Shown here piece by piece: positions 16,168 through 24,582 of a stretch of 64,000 nucleotides of DNA (position 1 is its first letter; every line of letters begins with the position of its first letter). Below the pieces are notes generated by a model. It made no database searches and was not told the origin of the DNA. It saw only the letters and a list, made by a program, of their open reading frames with translations. Both the position numbers and the translations under genes were made by a program. Source of the DNA: Hyphomonadaceae bacterium (GTDB lineage: Bacteria > Pseudomonadota > Alphaproteobacteria > Rhizobiales > Hyphomicrobiaceae); assembly GCA_019747815.1 (NCBI GenBank), contig JAIEQJ010000044.1:1-64000 (forward strand), read 5' to 3'.

Positions 16168-16548
16168 ATGAAGGTCGTGCGCAGGCATGACACAACCAAG
16201 AGCAAGACCGTGACCAAGGAGCGAAGAGCTGCGCCGCGCTATGAGGTGCGGGCCGATGGCAGACTTCTGTTCGTGGATCAGCCCTGCTTCGTCGAGTGCA
16301 CGATAAGGAACATCTCGGAGGACGGCGCGCTGTTGAGCATGCTCGTGTCCGTCGCCGTTCCGCCCGTCGTGCTCTTGTGGGAGCGACGGACGGGGGCGAT
16401 CCATGAATGCGAGGTGAGATGGCGCAACGGCCGCTCGATCGGCGTGCGCTTCATCGATGTTTGGGGTCGGGCGGCGCGCCGGGCCGTGCTTGAGAAAGGC
16501 TTTGCGCCATTGAAGCACGGCGCACCCGGCGGGATGTCGCTGCATTGA
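16168..16548 (+). CDS. PilZ-domain protein
   Basis: A 126-residue single-domain PilZ protein. The c-di-GMP motifs are ERRAAPR (Arg20 and Arg24 in the RxxxR position) and NISEDG (48-53), followed by beta strands VVLLWERR and CEVRWRNGRSIGVRF. It is more similar in layout to the PilZ protein at 8699 than to the one at 31476, which suggests a duplication around the secretion block. It probably binds c-di-GMP in the cytoplasm; its partner is unknown. Confidence 0.9.
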   Translation: MKVVRRHDTTKSKTVTKERRAAPRYEVRADGRLLFVDQPCFVECTIRNISEDGALLSMLVSVAVPPVVLLWERRTGAIHECEVRWRNGRSIGVRFIDVWGRAARRAVLEKGFAPLKHGAPGGMSLH

Positions 16549-16588
16549 TGGCCCCGTGCGGCGGCGTATTGCATTTCGGCCGCAGTGG

Positions 16589-17068
16589 CTAGCTGCCGTC
16601 GGGGCTCGTCGCCCACACCAGCGCCTCGGAGATGGCCGACGGTGTCTGACAGGCCGTTTCGGCGGCATCGTCGTGTCTGGTAAAGCAGAGCACGACGACG
16701 TCGTGGATGGCCGTCACGAGGTCCATGAGAATGGTGACGGCGATGCGTCCGCCGATCAGGCGGGTTGCCGCCGCTTCCAGGCCGGTCGCCGCGGCGCGCG
16801 CAGGCGCTGCTTCCTCCAGGCAGCTCGTGGCTGCGAGAAACAGCGCGATGGGTTTGCCGACGGTGTCGTCGGGGATCCTCAAGTCCCTCATATCCTCGCG
16901 CGCCTGGAGCACATGCGCGATCGCGGTCAGCTCCAGGCGGAGAAGGTTGTGGGGGTCTGGAGCGTGCCTATGCGCCGCGAGCAGGGAGTCGCAGGCGTAG
17001 AGTGCGGCTTCCAGGTGATCGAGGAGGGAACGGATGACGGGAGGTGCGTACTGCCGGTGATGCAACAT
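16589..17068 (-). CDS. Hypothetical helical protein
   Basis: A 159-residue predicted all-helical protein (IRSLLDHLEAALYACDSLLA, LLRLELTAIAHVLQAREDMR, AVTILMDLVTAIHDVVVLC). The ATG at 17068 is preferred over one 16 codons upstream because the helical part begins there. There is no signal peptide, and no family is recognised. It is convergent with the PilZ gene. Confidence 0.55.
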   Translation of the reverse strand: MLHHRQYAPPVIRSLLDHLEAALYACDSLLAAHRHAPDPHNLLRLELTAIAHVLQAREDMRDLRIPDDTVGKPIALFLAATSCLEEAAPARAAATGLEAAATRLIGGRIAVTILMDLVTAIHDVVVLCFTRHDDAAETACQTPSAISEALVWATSPDGS

Positions 17069-17229
17069 CGCGAACTCCGCTGGTTTACCAACGCGACCGC
17101 AACGCAACTGACGCAACAGAACGCGCCATCAAATGCCCCTGCAGGCCCCAGCGCAAGAGGGGTGTGTATATCTTGGGGACAAGGCTTGCATGCCCAGCCG
17201 GCGCGGCGGGCGGGATGTGCCGCATCTGC

Positions 17230-17304
17230 TGGCTGGGGCGGGAGGGATCGAACCTCCGTATGGCGGAATCAAAATCCGCTGCCTTACCGCTTGGCTACGC
17301 CCCA
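17230..17304 (-). tRNA. tRNA-Gln (UUG)
   Basis: The minus strand folds as a cloverleaf: acceptor TGGGGCG / CGCCCCA, D-loop AGCCAAGCGGTAAGGC, anticodon stem GCGGA/TCCGC with loop TTTTGAT (anticodon TTG), and T-loop GGTTCGATCC. The 3' CCA is encoded (17230-17232). No integrase or duplicated att-like end is seen nearby. Confidence 0.96.
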
Positions 17305-17400
17305 AGCTGCAATGCCCCCTCTAGCCGTGTTTTCGCGGGGTTTCAAGGTGCGTTCGCGGGGCCGGGCAGTGGTGCGCTCGTGCGGGCTGCCGCAGCGCGG

Positions 17401-18198
17401 CTAGCGGAGCGCTGCTTCGAGGGCGGGGCGGTTGCCGATCAGCCATCCGACGCTGCGTGCCTGCCATGCAATCCCCCAGACGCGCGGTGCGTATTCTGTC
17501 TGCGGCGTGATCTGCTGCTCTGTCGCCTCGTTGGCTGTGCTGTGCGCGGCAAATTCGATGATGCGGTACGCCAGTTGATGCCGGTCGGCAGCGGCAAGCC
17601 CGTACGCATCGGCCAGCAGCCGGACCTGTCGCATGCGCGCTGCGGCATCCGGCAGGCCGTTCATCTCGGCAACGTCGTCGTCGTAGAGCTGGGCGTTGGT
17701 CCACGCCGCCATGGCGACCTCGGTGAGCCGGTTCACCGGGCCGGCCACCTCCCAGTCGATGAGCGCGAAGGGCCGGCCGTTGCGGGAGACGATGTTCCAG
17801 GGAGCGATGTCGCAATGTCCAATGCTGTCCGGCACGCCGACCGTGCGGCCGAACCAGGGGCGCCAGACGGCGGCGCGGGGTGGCCGGTACGATGCTGCGG
17901 CATCGTGCAGACGGCGGATCACCTCGCCCAGCCGCGCGATGCCGTCCTCCGTCCACGGGGCGGGGTTGATGATCTCGCCCTCCACATACGTCAGAACCTC
18001 ACGGCCCTCCTCGTCGAAGCCTTCGCCGACGAGCCGCGGCGCCTCCGCAAAGCCGGTCGTCTCCAGATGGCGCAGGAGGGAATGCACGGCAGCCGCCCAG
18101 GGGCCGGTTTCCCGAATGACGGTTCCTCCCCTTCGCAACACTGTCGTCCTGCCACCGCCGGTGAGGGGCACGTCCTCGACTCCACAAGCCACGGGCAA
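17401..18198 (-). CDS. Aminoglycoside-phosphotransferase-family kinase
   Basis: A 265-residue protein with the APH/choline-kinase fold. The catalytic loop HCDIAPWN (His128, Asp130, Asn135) and the metal-binding DWE (Asp148) are intact. An N-lobe with TTVLRRGGTVIRETG and the hinge LTYVEGEI precede it. The family phosphorylates small hydroxylated compounds; a resistance role should not be assumed for this chromosomal copy. It stands alone between a tRNA and a small gene. Confidence 0.85.
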   Translation of the reverse strand: MPVACGVEDVPLTGGGRTTVLRRGGTVIRETGPWAAAVHSLLRHLETTGFAEAPRLVGEGFDEEGREVLTYVEGEIINPAPWTEDGIARLGEVIRRLHDAAASYRPPRAAVWRPWFGRTVGVPDSIGHCDIAPWNIVSRNGRPFALIDWEVAGPVNRLTEVAMAAWTNAQLYDDDVAEMNGLPDAAARMRQVRLLADAYGLAAADRHQLAYRIIEFAAHSTANEATEQQITPQTEYAPRVWGIAWQARSVGWLIGNRPALEAALR

Positions 18199-18379
18199 AG
18201 GATCTCCAAATGCTGCACCAGCCGTCGGGCCGGTTGAAACGCGGTCCTGGGCGAGGCACGCTTCTCATGTATTCATCGCACGCCAGCGTGGACCACACGT
18301 GGGCAGCGACGCGCTGATCCAACCAGCGTTGGCGCACGAAGACGGGCTGGGGCTGCGGCCGGCGCGCTGGCCGACCGGC

Positions 18380-18637
18380 TCACACCGTCCGCTCGCGGCG
18401 CATCTCCTTAAGGAAACGCATCCCCTCAGGGGTTGCAATCACTTGCACGCCACCCTCGGCAGCCCGCTCGCGGGCAAGCAGTCCGCGATCGACGGCCTCC
18501 TCCCACACGGCCAGCCGTGGGCAGGATGTGCGCCAGGCCTCCATCACTTCGCCATAGGGCCGCGGCTGGCGCGCGACCCAGTCGACGAGATCGCAGATCA
18601 GCGCGTCGAGATTGTGATCGCTCATGGACGTATCCAT
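18380..18637 (-). CDS. Small conserved winged-helix-like protein
   Basis: An 85-residue protein (ATG at 18637; an internal ATG at 18625 gives 81 residues) with helices DALICDLVDWVARQPRPYGE and VMEAWRTSCPRLAVWEEAVD and a wing-like end with VQVIATPEGMRFL. It looks like a DNA-binding winged helix, but function is unknown. The frame is open upstream without coding character. Confidence 0.65.
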   Translation of the reverse strand: MDTSMSDHNLDALICDLVDWVARQPRPYGEVMEAWRTSCPRLAVWEEAVDRGLLARERAAEGGVQVIATPEGMRFLKEMRRERTV

Positions 18638-18916
18638 ACACCGGTGCAGATGGCTCGCACGGGTCCTATCATACCCGCAGATTGTCGTGATCGGCCACCT
18701 CGTTCCGGTTCGGTATGGTCGGCCGGTATCGCCTCGCGGGCTTGCTGCGCTTCGGATGCCGGCACGATGGGCGTAATTCGCTCCCAATTTCGTCTAGACT
18801 GCTGCCGCCAGCGGCCCCAGCCCTTGGGGTTGAAGGCCGGCGGCTCAGGCGCCTAATCTGGGATTGGTCGGAGCCGTCATTGGGTCTGCAACACAGGCGG
18901 GTGTGTGACGTCCACG

Positions 18917-19327
18917 ATGCGAAGAGCGACGATGCGACTTGGTTTTCCGCTGGTGGTTGCCTTGACCTGGCTGTCGTCCCCCGCTTTGGCCGCGAGCTTC
19001 GACTGCAATGCGCGCGGGCTCAGCCGTGCGGAGGATGCCATATGCGCCGATCCGCAGCTTTCGCGCATCGACGAGCAGATGGTGCGCAGGGCCGATACCG
19101 TCGCCCGGCGGATGAACTACGGGCAGTATCTGGGGTTCCGGCATTGGCAGGCCGCATCGGTCAAGGAGCGCAACCTGTGTGGCGCAGACCGGGGATGCCT
19201 CAATGCGCACTACCGGGGGCAACGGCGCATTCTCGATCGTCTGCAGCAGTGTCTCGAGACGCGCTTTGCGCGGCGCTTGTGCTTGCGCAACGCGCTGGCG
19301 GGCGATCAGGAAGCGGTGCGTCGCTGA
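18917..19327 (+). CDS. Secreted LprI/DUF1311-like protein
   Basis: A 136-residue protein with a signal peptide (VVALTWLSSPALAA) and the Cys-rich lysozyme-inhibitor-like core: SFDCNARGLSRAEDAICADP, LSRIDEQMVRRAD, then Cys pairs near VKERNLCGADRGCLNAHY. DUF1311/LprI proteins are periplasmic or lipid-linked and some inhibit lysozyme. GTG at 18905 and ATG at 18932 are alternative starts. Confidence 0.78.
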   Translation: MRRATMRLGFPLVVALTWLSSPALAASFDCNARGLSRAEDAICADPQLSRIDEQMVRRADTVARRMNYGQYLGFRHWQAASVKERNLCGADRGCLNAHYRGQRRILDRLQQCLETRFARRLCLRNALAGDQEAVRR

Positions 19328-19432
19328 GCCGAGACGGCCGGCGTGGGATGTGATGGAAGCGCCACCTCGCTCCATCACAAGGAGCGTTTGCGCTGGGAGC
19401 GACACGGGGGTCGGCCGCTCCCAGGGGTTGCC

Positions 19433-20032
19433 TCAGACCTTTTCCAGCATCGCCTCGACGTACTCCCAGTTGACCAGGTTGTCGAACCAGGCCTCCAGGT
19501 ACTTCGGCCGCGCGTTGCGGTAGTCGATGTAGTAGCTGTGCTCCCACACGTCGACGCCGAGGATGGGCTTGGCGCCGTGCATCAGCGGGTTTTCGCCGTT
19601 GGGTGTCTTGCCGACCTGCAGCTTGCCGTCCTTGACGGCCAGCCACGCCCAGCCTGACCCGAACTGCGTCACGCCGGCATTGACGAAATCGGCGCGCATC
19701 TTGTCATAGCCGCCCAGATCCCTGTCGACCATGCCCTGCAGCTTGGCGGGCAGCTTCTTGCCGCCGCCGCCCTTCTTCATCCACTGCCAGAAGTGGATGT
19801 GATTGTAGTGCTGGCCCGCGTTGTTGATGATCGGCGCATTCTTTTCGGTGAACGCCTTCTTGCAGATCTCCTCCAGGCTCAGGCTCTCATAGGGCGTGCC
19901 GGCGATCGCCTTGCTGCCGTTGTCGACATAGGCCTGATGATGCTTGTCGTGATGGAACTCCAGCGTTTCCTTCGACATGTAGGGCGCCAGGGCGTCGTAG
20001 GCGTAGGGCAGTGGGGGAAGCTTGAACGACAC
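19433..20032 (-). CDS. Superoxide dismutase, Fe/Mn family
   Basis: A 199-residue cytosolic enzyme that converts superoxide to peroxide and oxygen. Metal ligands are present in HHDKHHQAYVDN, HYNHIHFWQWM and DVWEHSYYIDY. The Gln in AGQHYNH sits where iron enzymes carry theirs, and the Mn-type Gln in the later loop is Gly (TPNGENPL), so it is probably iron-type or cambialistic. GTG at 20032 is chosen because CGGAGTGCTCCC precedes it and similarity starts with SFKLPPLPYAYDAL; the upstream open frame is not coding. Confidence 0.95.
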   Translation of the reverse strand: MSFKLPPLPYAYDALAPYMSKETLEFHHDKHHQAYVDNGSKAIAGTPYESLSLEEICKKAFTEKNAPIINNAGQHYNHIHFWQWMKKGGGGKKLPAKLQGMVDRDLGGYDKMRADFVNAGVTQFGSGWAWLAVKDGKLQVGKTPNGENPLMHGAKPILGVDVWEHSYYIDYRNARPKYLEAWFDNLVNWEYVEAMLEKV

Positions 20033-20150
20033 GGGAGCACTCCGTTGCGCTTGCGTTTCGAAAGAGGGGGCTGAATTCGCAGGCAACGTACCGGCTCGGC
20101 GCAAGCAATACAAGGCTGCGGCTCGACCCCGCGCGCCGCGCAGAGTGGGC

Positions 20151-20189
20151 CAAAAAGCAAAAGGGCCCGGCGACCCTGAGCGCCGAGCC
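20151..20189 (-). terminator. Rho-independent terminator upstream of SOD
   Basis: Stem GGCTCGGCG/CGCCGGGCC on the minus strand with loop CTCAGGGT, followed by the U-rich CTTTTGCTTTTT. It insulates the SOD gene from upstream transcription. Confidence 0.65.
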
Positions 20190-20270
20190 CCCCTTGGATC
20201 ACGCCGGGGAAGATAGATTTTCAGGGTAGGTGCAGGCTATCGGGCGCAATGTAGACTCACCCTGAATGGT
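20151..20270 (-). ncRNA. Possible small RNA ending in an intrinsic terminator
   Basis: On the minus strand a 9-bp GC stem (20181-20189 with 20164-20172, one G-U pair, 8-nt loop) runs into CTTTTGCTTTTTGG, a good rho-independent terminator. It stands 120 nt upstream of the SOD start, so it must end some other minus-strand transcript, yet no convincing gene lies to its right. Just before it, TTCAGGGT/ACCCTGAA (20220-20227, 20259-20266) forms another stem. A short structured RNA is the simplest reading. The 5' end is a guess. Confidence 0.35.
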
Positions 20271-20655
20271 GCGTTCATGCGGCGTTCATGCAGCGGGCGT
20301 CTGCAGGCGGGTAAGCTGCTAGAAAATGAGAGATATTTCGGCTCCGCTTGCTGCAGCGTTCGCTGCCGCCACCGACGGGATCCGGATGACAGATGGCAGC
20401 ATCGACGGGCGCATGGGTCTGCGTGCGCGCCGTGCGCTTGAAAATCGGTCGCACGTCGGGTGGCCATGCAGTGATGCGCGTGCGATTGGCTGCGACGGGG
20501 CTCCCGTTTTCCCGTGGCGCCTCCCGCGCTCGGCTGTGTCTTCCAGCCTCCTTTCCCAATTTTTTCCCAATTTCGGCACGGCTGTTAGCGCGGCCTTAAC
20601 CTTGCCCGTGCTCTCCTGGGGCTTGATGGGTTCCTGTTCGTGAAGAGCGTCGTCC

Positions 20656-20886
20656 ATGTTGCGGTTGCGTTGCGGCCATGGCCGCGTTTGGTGCGCGGCG
20701 AGCGTTGTTTCGCTGTACGCCCTCGTCCTTGCCGGGTGCGCGACAACGGCTGGTCTGACGCGGACCGGGCCGGTCGTGGTCAGCTCGGCCGAGACTCCCA
20801 TGGTCCATGCCGTGCAGTTGACCAACGAGGACGCCGAGCGCGTTGTCGCGCATGCCATCGCCGAGCACGAGATGCGCCGGCCTTAG
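20656..20886 (+). CDS. Small putative lipoprotein
   Basis: A 76-residue protein whose N-terminus resembles a lipoprotein signal (VVSLYALVLAGC, lipobox LAGC with Cys near residue 28). The mature part is short and polar with a helix TNEDAERVVAHAIAEHEMRR. No family is recognised. Confidence 0.5.
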   Translation: MLRLRCGHGRVWCAASVVSLYALVLAGCATTAGLTRTGPVVVSSAETPMVHAVQLTNEDAERVVAHAIAEHEMRRP

Positions 20887-20894
20887 AGTTTTCG

Positions 20895-21055
20895 CTACAG
20901 GCGTGAGCTTGTGACCAGCACGCGGTCCGCCACCGCAGCCTCACCCAATACAATCTCGTCAGCTACACCAGGGCCTGTCTCTGCGATTGACACAACATCA
21001 TGACCCTCGAAGCGCAGCCGTTCAATGCTACGTTCTCGTCCGCTAGAAGCTGCAT
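20895..21055 (-). pseudogene. Remnant of a DUF5615 PIN-like toxin
   Basis: The minus strand from ATG at 21055 reads MQLLADENV, the typical start of DUF5615 (Mut7-C/PIN-like) toxins. After a frameshift near 21028 another frame continues IERLRFEGHDVVSIAETGPG then VADEIVLGEAAVADRVLVT and stops at 20895, before the expected DKDFG motif. So it is frameshifted and truncated. It starts 4 nt after the natural stop of the DUF433 gene, as in intact antitoxin-toxin pairs. Confidence 0.75.
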
Positions 21056-21058
21056 CGC

Positions 21059-21282
21059 TTACTCAGCGGCGAGGACGGTCTCGTTCCGCAGAAAATCGGC
21101 GGCGAGTGCGAGCGCCGCACGTCCTCTTCGGTCAAATGCGGATATGCCTGCAGAAGATCGGCAAACGAATGACCCGCCGAAAGCTTACGCAGGATCAGCT
21201 CGACGGTAATCCTCGTGCCTCTGATCAAGGGCTTCCCCATCATAACGGCGGGATCAGCGGTAATGCGGGGATGTGCTGACAT
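21059..21282 (-). pseudogene. Frameshifted DUF433 antitoxin
   Basis: From ATG at 21282 the frame gives a normal DUF433 start (HPRITADPAVMMGKPLIRGT, then VELILRKLSAGHSFADLLQA and YPHLTEEDV). Just after GTG near 21118 the frame breaks. In the shifted frame the expected end appears, ALALAADFLRNETVLAAE with stop at 21059. The unshifted frame runs into unrelated residues to 21043. A one-base loss explains it. DUF433 proteins are usually antitoxins of DUF5615 toxins, whose remnant follows. Confidence 0.78.
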
Positions 21283-21368
21283 GGTGTGGGCCGGATGGTT
21301 TGTCGCGTCCTCCGGCACGATAGCACGGTTCCTTTCGCACTCTGTCGGGCGGGACTGATTAGGAGCGC

Positions 21369-22043
21369 TCAAGCGATCACCGGCAGCTCGGCGACATCGT
21401 AGGCGTGGATGATCGATCGCCTGGCGGCGGAATCTTCGAGCTGCATCTCGAAATATGACGCTGGACGGATGCCGCCGATGGCATTGAGCGTGCCGCTCAT
21501 CATGACGGTGCCCGGGGCCAAGGGCTTGCCGTAGCGCTGGACCAGGTCATCCGGCGTTCGCATCAGCGCCAGCGCCCCCTCCTGATAGAGCACACGCTCG
21601 CCGCCGATCGTCGCGTGCGCGCGCAGCACCAGGCTGTCCCAGCGGCCGCGCAGCTCGTCCAGCCGCCACAGCGTGCGCCCCAGCACCTTGCCCGCAAGCT
21701 GCTTTGAGAGCGCGACGCCGTATGCCTCCGCCTTGCGGTCGGTCTGGTCGGAGCCGACCGTCACCCACAGGCCGTCCTCCATGGCGATCAGCACATACTC
21801 GATCTCGCCCGACGTGTGCGGCCCCAGAACCTCCAGGCGGTCCGTCTGCGATACCAGCGACGCACTGACCCGGTAGAACAGCGGGAACGTGGACGGGGGC
21901 GGCACGCCGTGCTCGGCCAGCTCCGCCATGTGCCCGCGCACGGACGCCTCGTCGCGCGCCGACCAGCCGGCGAGAATGAGGTGCTGAGGGTCGAACAGCA
22001 ACTCGTCGTTGACGTCAGCCGAAATCCGCTCGAATGCAAGCAT
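21369..22043 (-). CDS. DUF2848 family protein
   Basis: A 224-residue protein of DUF2848, related to the fumarylacetoacetate-hydrolase fold. Characteristic parts are HLILAGWSARDEASVRGHMA ELAEHGVPPP, then LWVTVGSDQTDRKAEAYGV and GTVMMSGTLNAIGG. Members occur in alpha- and betaproteobacterial catabolic loci, and the reaction is unknown. It has no obvious operon partner here. Confidence 0.85.
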   Translation of the reverse strand: MLAFERISADVNDELLFDPQHLILAGWSARDEASVRGHMAELAEHGVPPPSTFPLFYRVSASLVSQTDRLEVLGPHTSGEIEYVLIAMEDGLWVTVGSDQTDRKAEAYGVALSKQLAGKVLGRTLWRLDELRGRWDSLVLRAHATIGGERVLYQEGALALMRTPDDLVQRYGKPLAPGTVMMSGTLNAIGGIRPASYFEMQLEDSAARRSIIHAYDVAELPVIA

Positions 22044-22145
22044 GCTGATCCCCGGAAATCTGCAATTAGGGTCCTACTATAGCTGGTATTGCCAGCGACG
22101 TGGTGCCTCTCATCCGGAGGTGCTACCGCCCCTGAGCCCGATCCG

Positions 22146-22440
22146 ATGATCGAAAAAGCATGGACGGACGAGGCCGAGTGATTTCTACGAACGACGCTTC
22201 CCAACCCTGGGACACGATCTCAAAGCCGAGGTGCGCCACACGCTCGCTCTGGTGATCGAACATCCGCGAGCGTGGAAGCGAGTCGCGCCTGGCATCAGGC
22301 AATGCAGACTGAGCCGCTTCCCCTACGCAGTTGTGTACGGTCTGGACGGTGAGCACGTCATCGTCGTGGCGCTTGCCCATCTGAAGAAGCGGCCGAAGTA
22401 TTGGCGGAGCGTTGGAAGCGCCCCTGATAACTGCCCCTAG
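22146..22440 (+). pseudogene. Frameshifted RelE/ParE-family toxin
   Basis: ATG at 22146 reads MIEKAWTDEAE and stops at once (TGA at 22179). In the next frame from 22180 the protein continues DFYERRFPTLGHDLKAEVRH, then LALVIEHPRAWKRVAPGIRQ, CRLSRFPYAVVYGLDGEHVI and VVALAHLKKRPKYW, a complete ParE-like body. The break at GAG-T-GAT needs one extra or two missing bases. CCGGAGG lies upstream. No antitoxin gene is recognisable, so the locus is probably dead. Confidence 0.72.
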
Positions 22441-23639
22441 AAAAATGCCTGCAGTCCGGTCTGCGCTCGGCCCAGGATCAGGGCGTGCACGTCGTGCGTG
22501 CCCTCGTAGGTGTTGACGGTCTCCAGGTTGGCGGCGTGGCGCATCACGTGATACTCGATCTGGATGCCGTTGCCGCCGTGCATGTCGCGGGCGGTGCGCG
22601 CGATGTCCAGCGCCTTGCCGCAGTTGTTGCGCTTGACGATGGAGATCATTTCGGGCGCCATCCGGCCCTCGTCGAACAGGCGCCCGACGCGCAGCGCGCC
22701 CTGCAGCCCCAGCGAAATCTCGGTCTGCATGTCGGCCAGCTTCTTCTGCACGAGCTGGGTGGCGGCCAGCGCCCGGCCGAACTGCTTGCGGTCGAGGGTA
22801 TACTGTCGCGCACGGTGCCAGCAGTCCTCGGCCGCGCCCATGGCGCCCCAGGCGATGCCGTAGCGCGCACGGTTGAGACAGCCGAATGGACCGGCAAGCC
22901 CGGACGCGTTGGGCAGCAGGTTCTCCTCGGGCACGACCACGCCGTCCATCACGATCTCGCCGGTGATGGAGCAGCGCAGGCTGAGCTTGCCGCCGATCTT
23001 GGGCGCCGACAGGCCCCTCATGCCCTTCTCGAGCACAAACCCGCGGATCTTGTTGTCGTGCGCCGCCGACTTGGCCCACACCACGAACACGTCGGCGATC
23101 GGCGCATTCGAGATCCACATCTTGGTGCCCGTCAGCCGGTAGCCGTCCGAGACCTTTTCGGCGCGCGTCGTCATGCTGCCGGGGTCCGAGCCCGCATCAG
23201 GCTCGGTCAGGCCGAAGCAGCCGACCCACTCGCCGGACCCGAGCTTGGGCAGGTACTTCTCACGCTGCGCCTCCGAGCCGTAGGCATAGATGGGATACAT
23301 GACGAGCGAGGACTGCACGCTATTCATGGAGCGGTAGCCGCTGTCGATGCGCTCCACCTCGCGCGCGACCAGCCCGTAGCTCACGTAGTTGGCACCGGCG
23401 CAGCCGTATTGCTCGGGGATGGTGACGCCGAGCAGTCCCAGCGCCCCCATCTCGTGGAAGATGGCGCGATCGGTCTTCTCCTCGAGGTAGGCCTCGATCA
23501 CGCGGGGCAGCAGCTTGTCCTGGGCATAAGCGCGCGCGGTGTCGCGAATGGCGCGCTCGTCATCCGTGAGTTGGTCGTCGAGGAGGAAAGGATCTTCCCA
23601 ATTGAAGGCGGCGGCCTTGCTGGGGGCCCTGTCTTGCAT
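22437..23639 (-). CDS. gcdH: Glutaryl-CoA dehydrogenase (acyl-CoA dehydrogenase family)
   Basis: A 400-residue flavoenzyme that oxidises and decarboxylates glutaryl-CoA to crotonyl-CoA in lysine, tryptophan and benzoate breakdown. FAD and substrate motifs [13 protein letters not shown] and [20 protein letters not shown] are present, and the catalytic Glu379 lies in [20 protein letters not shown], the signature that sets GcdH apart from other acyl-CoA dehydrogenases. Electrons would go to ETF. Three near-copies of a 13-nt motif upstream (23704-23752) may be its operator. Confidence 0.93.
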   Translation of the reverse strand: MQDRAPSKAAAFNWEDPFLLDDQLTDDERAIRDTARAYAQDKLLPRVIEAYLEEKTDRAIFHEMGALGLLGVTIPEQYGCAGANYVSYGLVAREVERIDSGYRSMNSVQSSLVMYPIYAYGSEAQREKYLPKLGSGEWVGCFGLTEPDAGSDPGSMTTRAEKVSDGYRLTGTKMWISNAPIADVFVVWAKSAAHDNKIRGFVLEKGMRGLSAPKIGGKLSLRCSITGEIVMDGVVVPEENLLPNASGLAGPFGCLNRARYGIAWGAMGAAEDCWHRARQYTLDRKQFGRALAATQLVQKKLADMQTEISLGLQGALRVGRLFDEGRMAPEMISIVKRNNCGKALDIARTARDMHGGNGIQIEYHVMRHAANLETVNTYEGTHDVHALILGRAQTGLQAFF

Positions 23640-24046
23640 GATACGGTCTCCTCGCCTGGCGGCTTCCCGTGGGCATGGCTTTGCGGGCCAGTTTCGCGCG
23701 CTCTTGCACCCACATCACATTTGCACCCACATCACTTTGCACCCATGTCACACTGCGCACGATTTCACAATCGCTCCTGAGAGCGGAATTGTTGCTTGCC
23801 CTGCGCCTTCGGCGGGGATTGGCCCTCGGCCCCACAGACGGCGCCCAATGGTGCGGGACATGGGTTGCCTTGAGCGTGACCGTGACGGTCCGGCTGGCTC
23901 TGCCGGTTTTTTTGCGCTGCGCGCGTGCGTGCGTGCGGTGCACACGCGCCCGCGTGCGGTGAGCAAGCACGACACTCCCCTTCCAAATCCGCGCAGCCTT
24001 CCCACCTGAATCTCCAAGCGATCACGCTCATCCCTGGAGGTCAGAC
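23640..24046. other. Divergent region between gcdH and the Gly/His-rich gene (407 bp)
   Basis: It holds the triple repeat (23704-23752) and an imperfect GTGCGTGCGGTGCACACGC dyad near 23930-23955. No gene with coding character is seen. Confidence 0.6.
23704..23752. promoter_or_regulatory. Triple direct repeat upstream of gcdH
   Basis: Motif TTGCACCCACATCAC occurs at 23704 and 23721, and as TTGCACCCATGTCAC at 23737 (spacing 17 and 16). It lies 65-113 nt upstream of the gcdH start. Such phased direct repeats often bind a dimeric regulator; the protein is unknown. Confidence 0.5.
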
Positions 24047-24478
24047 ATGGATAGAAAGTTGATCGGATTGGCAGCCTTCGTCTTGAGCGGGCTGCTGGTC
24101 GTCTCCACCGGCGTGGAGCCGGCGGCTGCCCGCAGCGGCGGCGGCCACGGTGGCGGCGGCGGCCACGGCGGTGGCGGTCATGGTGGCGGTGGCCACGCCT
24201 TCAGTGGCGGTGGCGGCGGCGGTCGCAGTTTCTCGGGTGGCCCCGCGTTCAGCGCGCCCCGCGGTTTCGGCAATCCCGGCGGACCTCGGGTCCACGGCTT
24301 CCAAGCCCGCGGCCATCACGGCCATCATCGTCACCACGGCCATCGCCGGTTCGTCGTGGTGCCGTACGGATATGGCGACAGCTACTATTACACCGGCGCC
24401 TGCGCCTACGAGTACGAGCGGGCGATCGCGACCGGCAGCCCCTATTGGTGGAACCGCTACCAGGAGTGCATGGACTGA
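24047..24478 (+). CDS. Secreted Gly/His-rich protein
   Basis: A 143-residue exported protein: signal peptide (residues 1-28, LIGLAAFVLSGLLVVSTGVE, cleavage near AAA-R), a low-complexity zone of GGHGGGG repeats (30-60), a His cluster (HHGHHRHHGHRR, about 89-100) and a small Tyr/Cys-containing C-terminal part (GACAYEYERAIATGSPYWWN RYQECMD). Similar small proteins are widespread in Rhizobiales with no known role; metal binding by the His tract is possible. CCTGGAGGTCAGAC precedes the start. Confidence 0.78.
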   Translation: MDRKLIGLAAFVLSGLLVVSTGVEPAAARSGGGHGGGGGHGGGGHGGGGHAFSGGGGGGRSFSGGPAFSAPRGFGNPGGPRVHGFQARGHHGHHRHHGHRRFVVVPYGYGDSYYYTGACAYEYERAIATGSPYWWNRYQECMD

Positions 24479-24582
24479 AGTGCGGGGACCGGGCGCTGGC
24501 CCGGCAACCGCCATATCTGCGGCGGCGCCCGATCAGGCCTACCAGCACGCGCGCTGAGCGCGTCGTGGGTGTGCCGGCAGTC

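Larger units (their letters stand above)
20033..20655. other. 623-bp stretch without a convincing protein gene
   Basis: It contains the terminator and possible small RNA (20151-20270), a short direct repeat GCGTTCATGC at about 20272 and 20283, and an A/T-rich run near 20550-20575 that could be the promoter of the following lipoprotein gene. Open frames here lack coding character. Confidence 0.6.

Noticed and set aside
15863-16195. 110-codon minus-strand open frame between the lux-box site and PilZ
   Set aside because: Cys/Arg-rich with no family, spanning a hairpin and overlapping the start of the plus-strand PilZ gene; no ribosome site.
17230-17304. tRNA-Gln as an integration site of a genomic island
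   Set aside because: No integrase, no repeated 3' tRNA end and no change in gene character were seen on either side.
17401-18198. APH-fold kinase as an antibiotic-resistance gene
   Set aside because: The fold is shared by many metabolic kinases, and no mobile element or resistance context is present.
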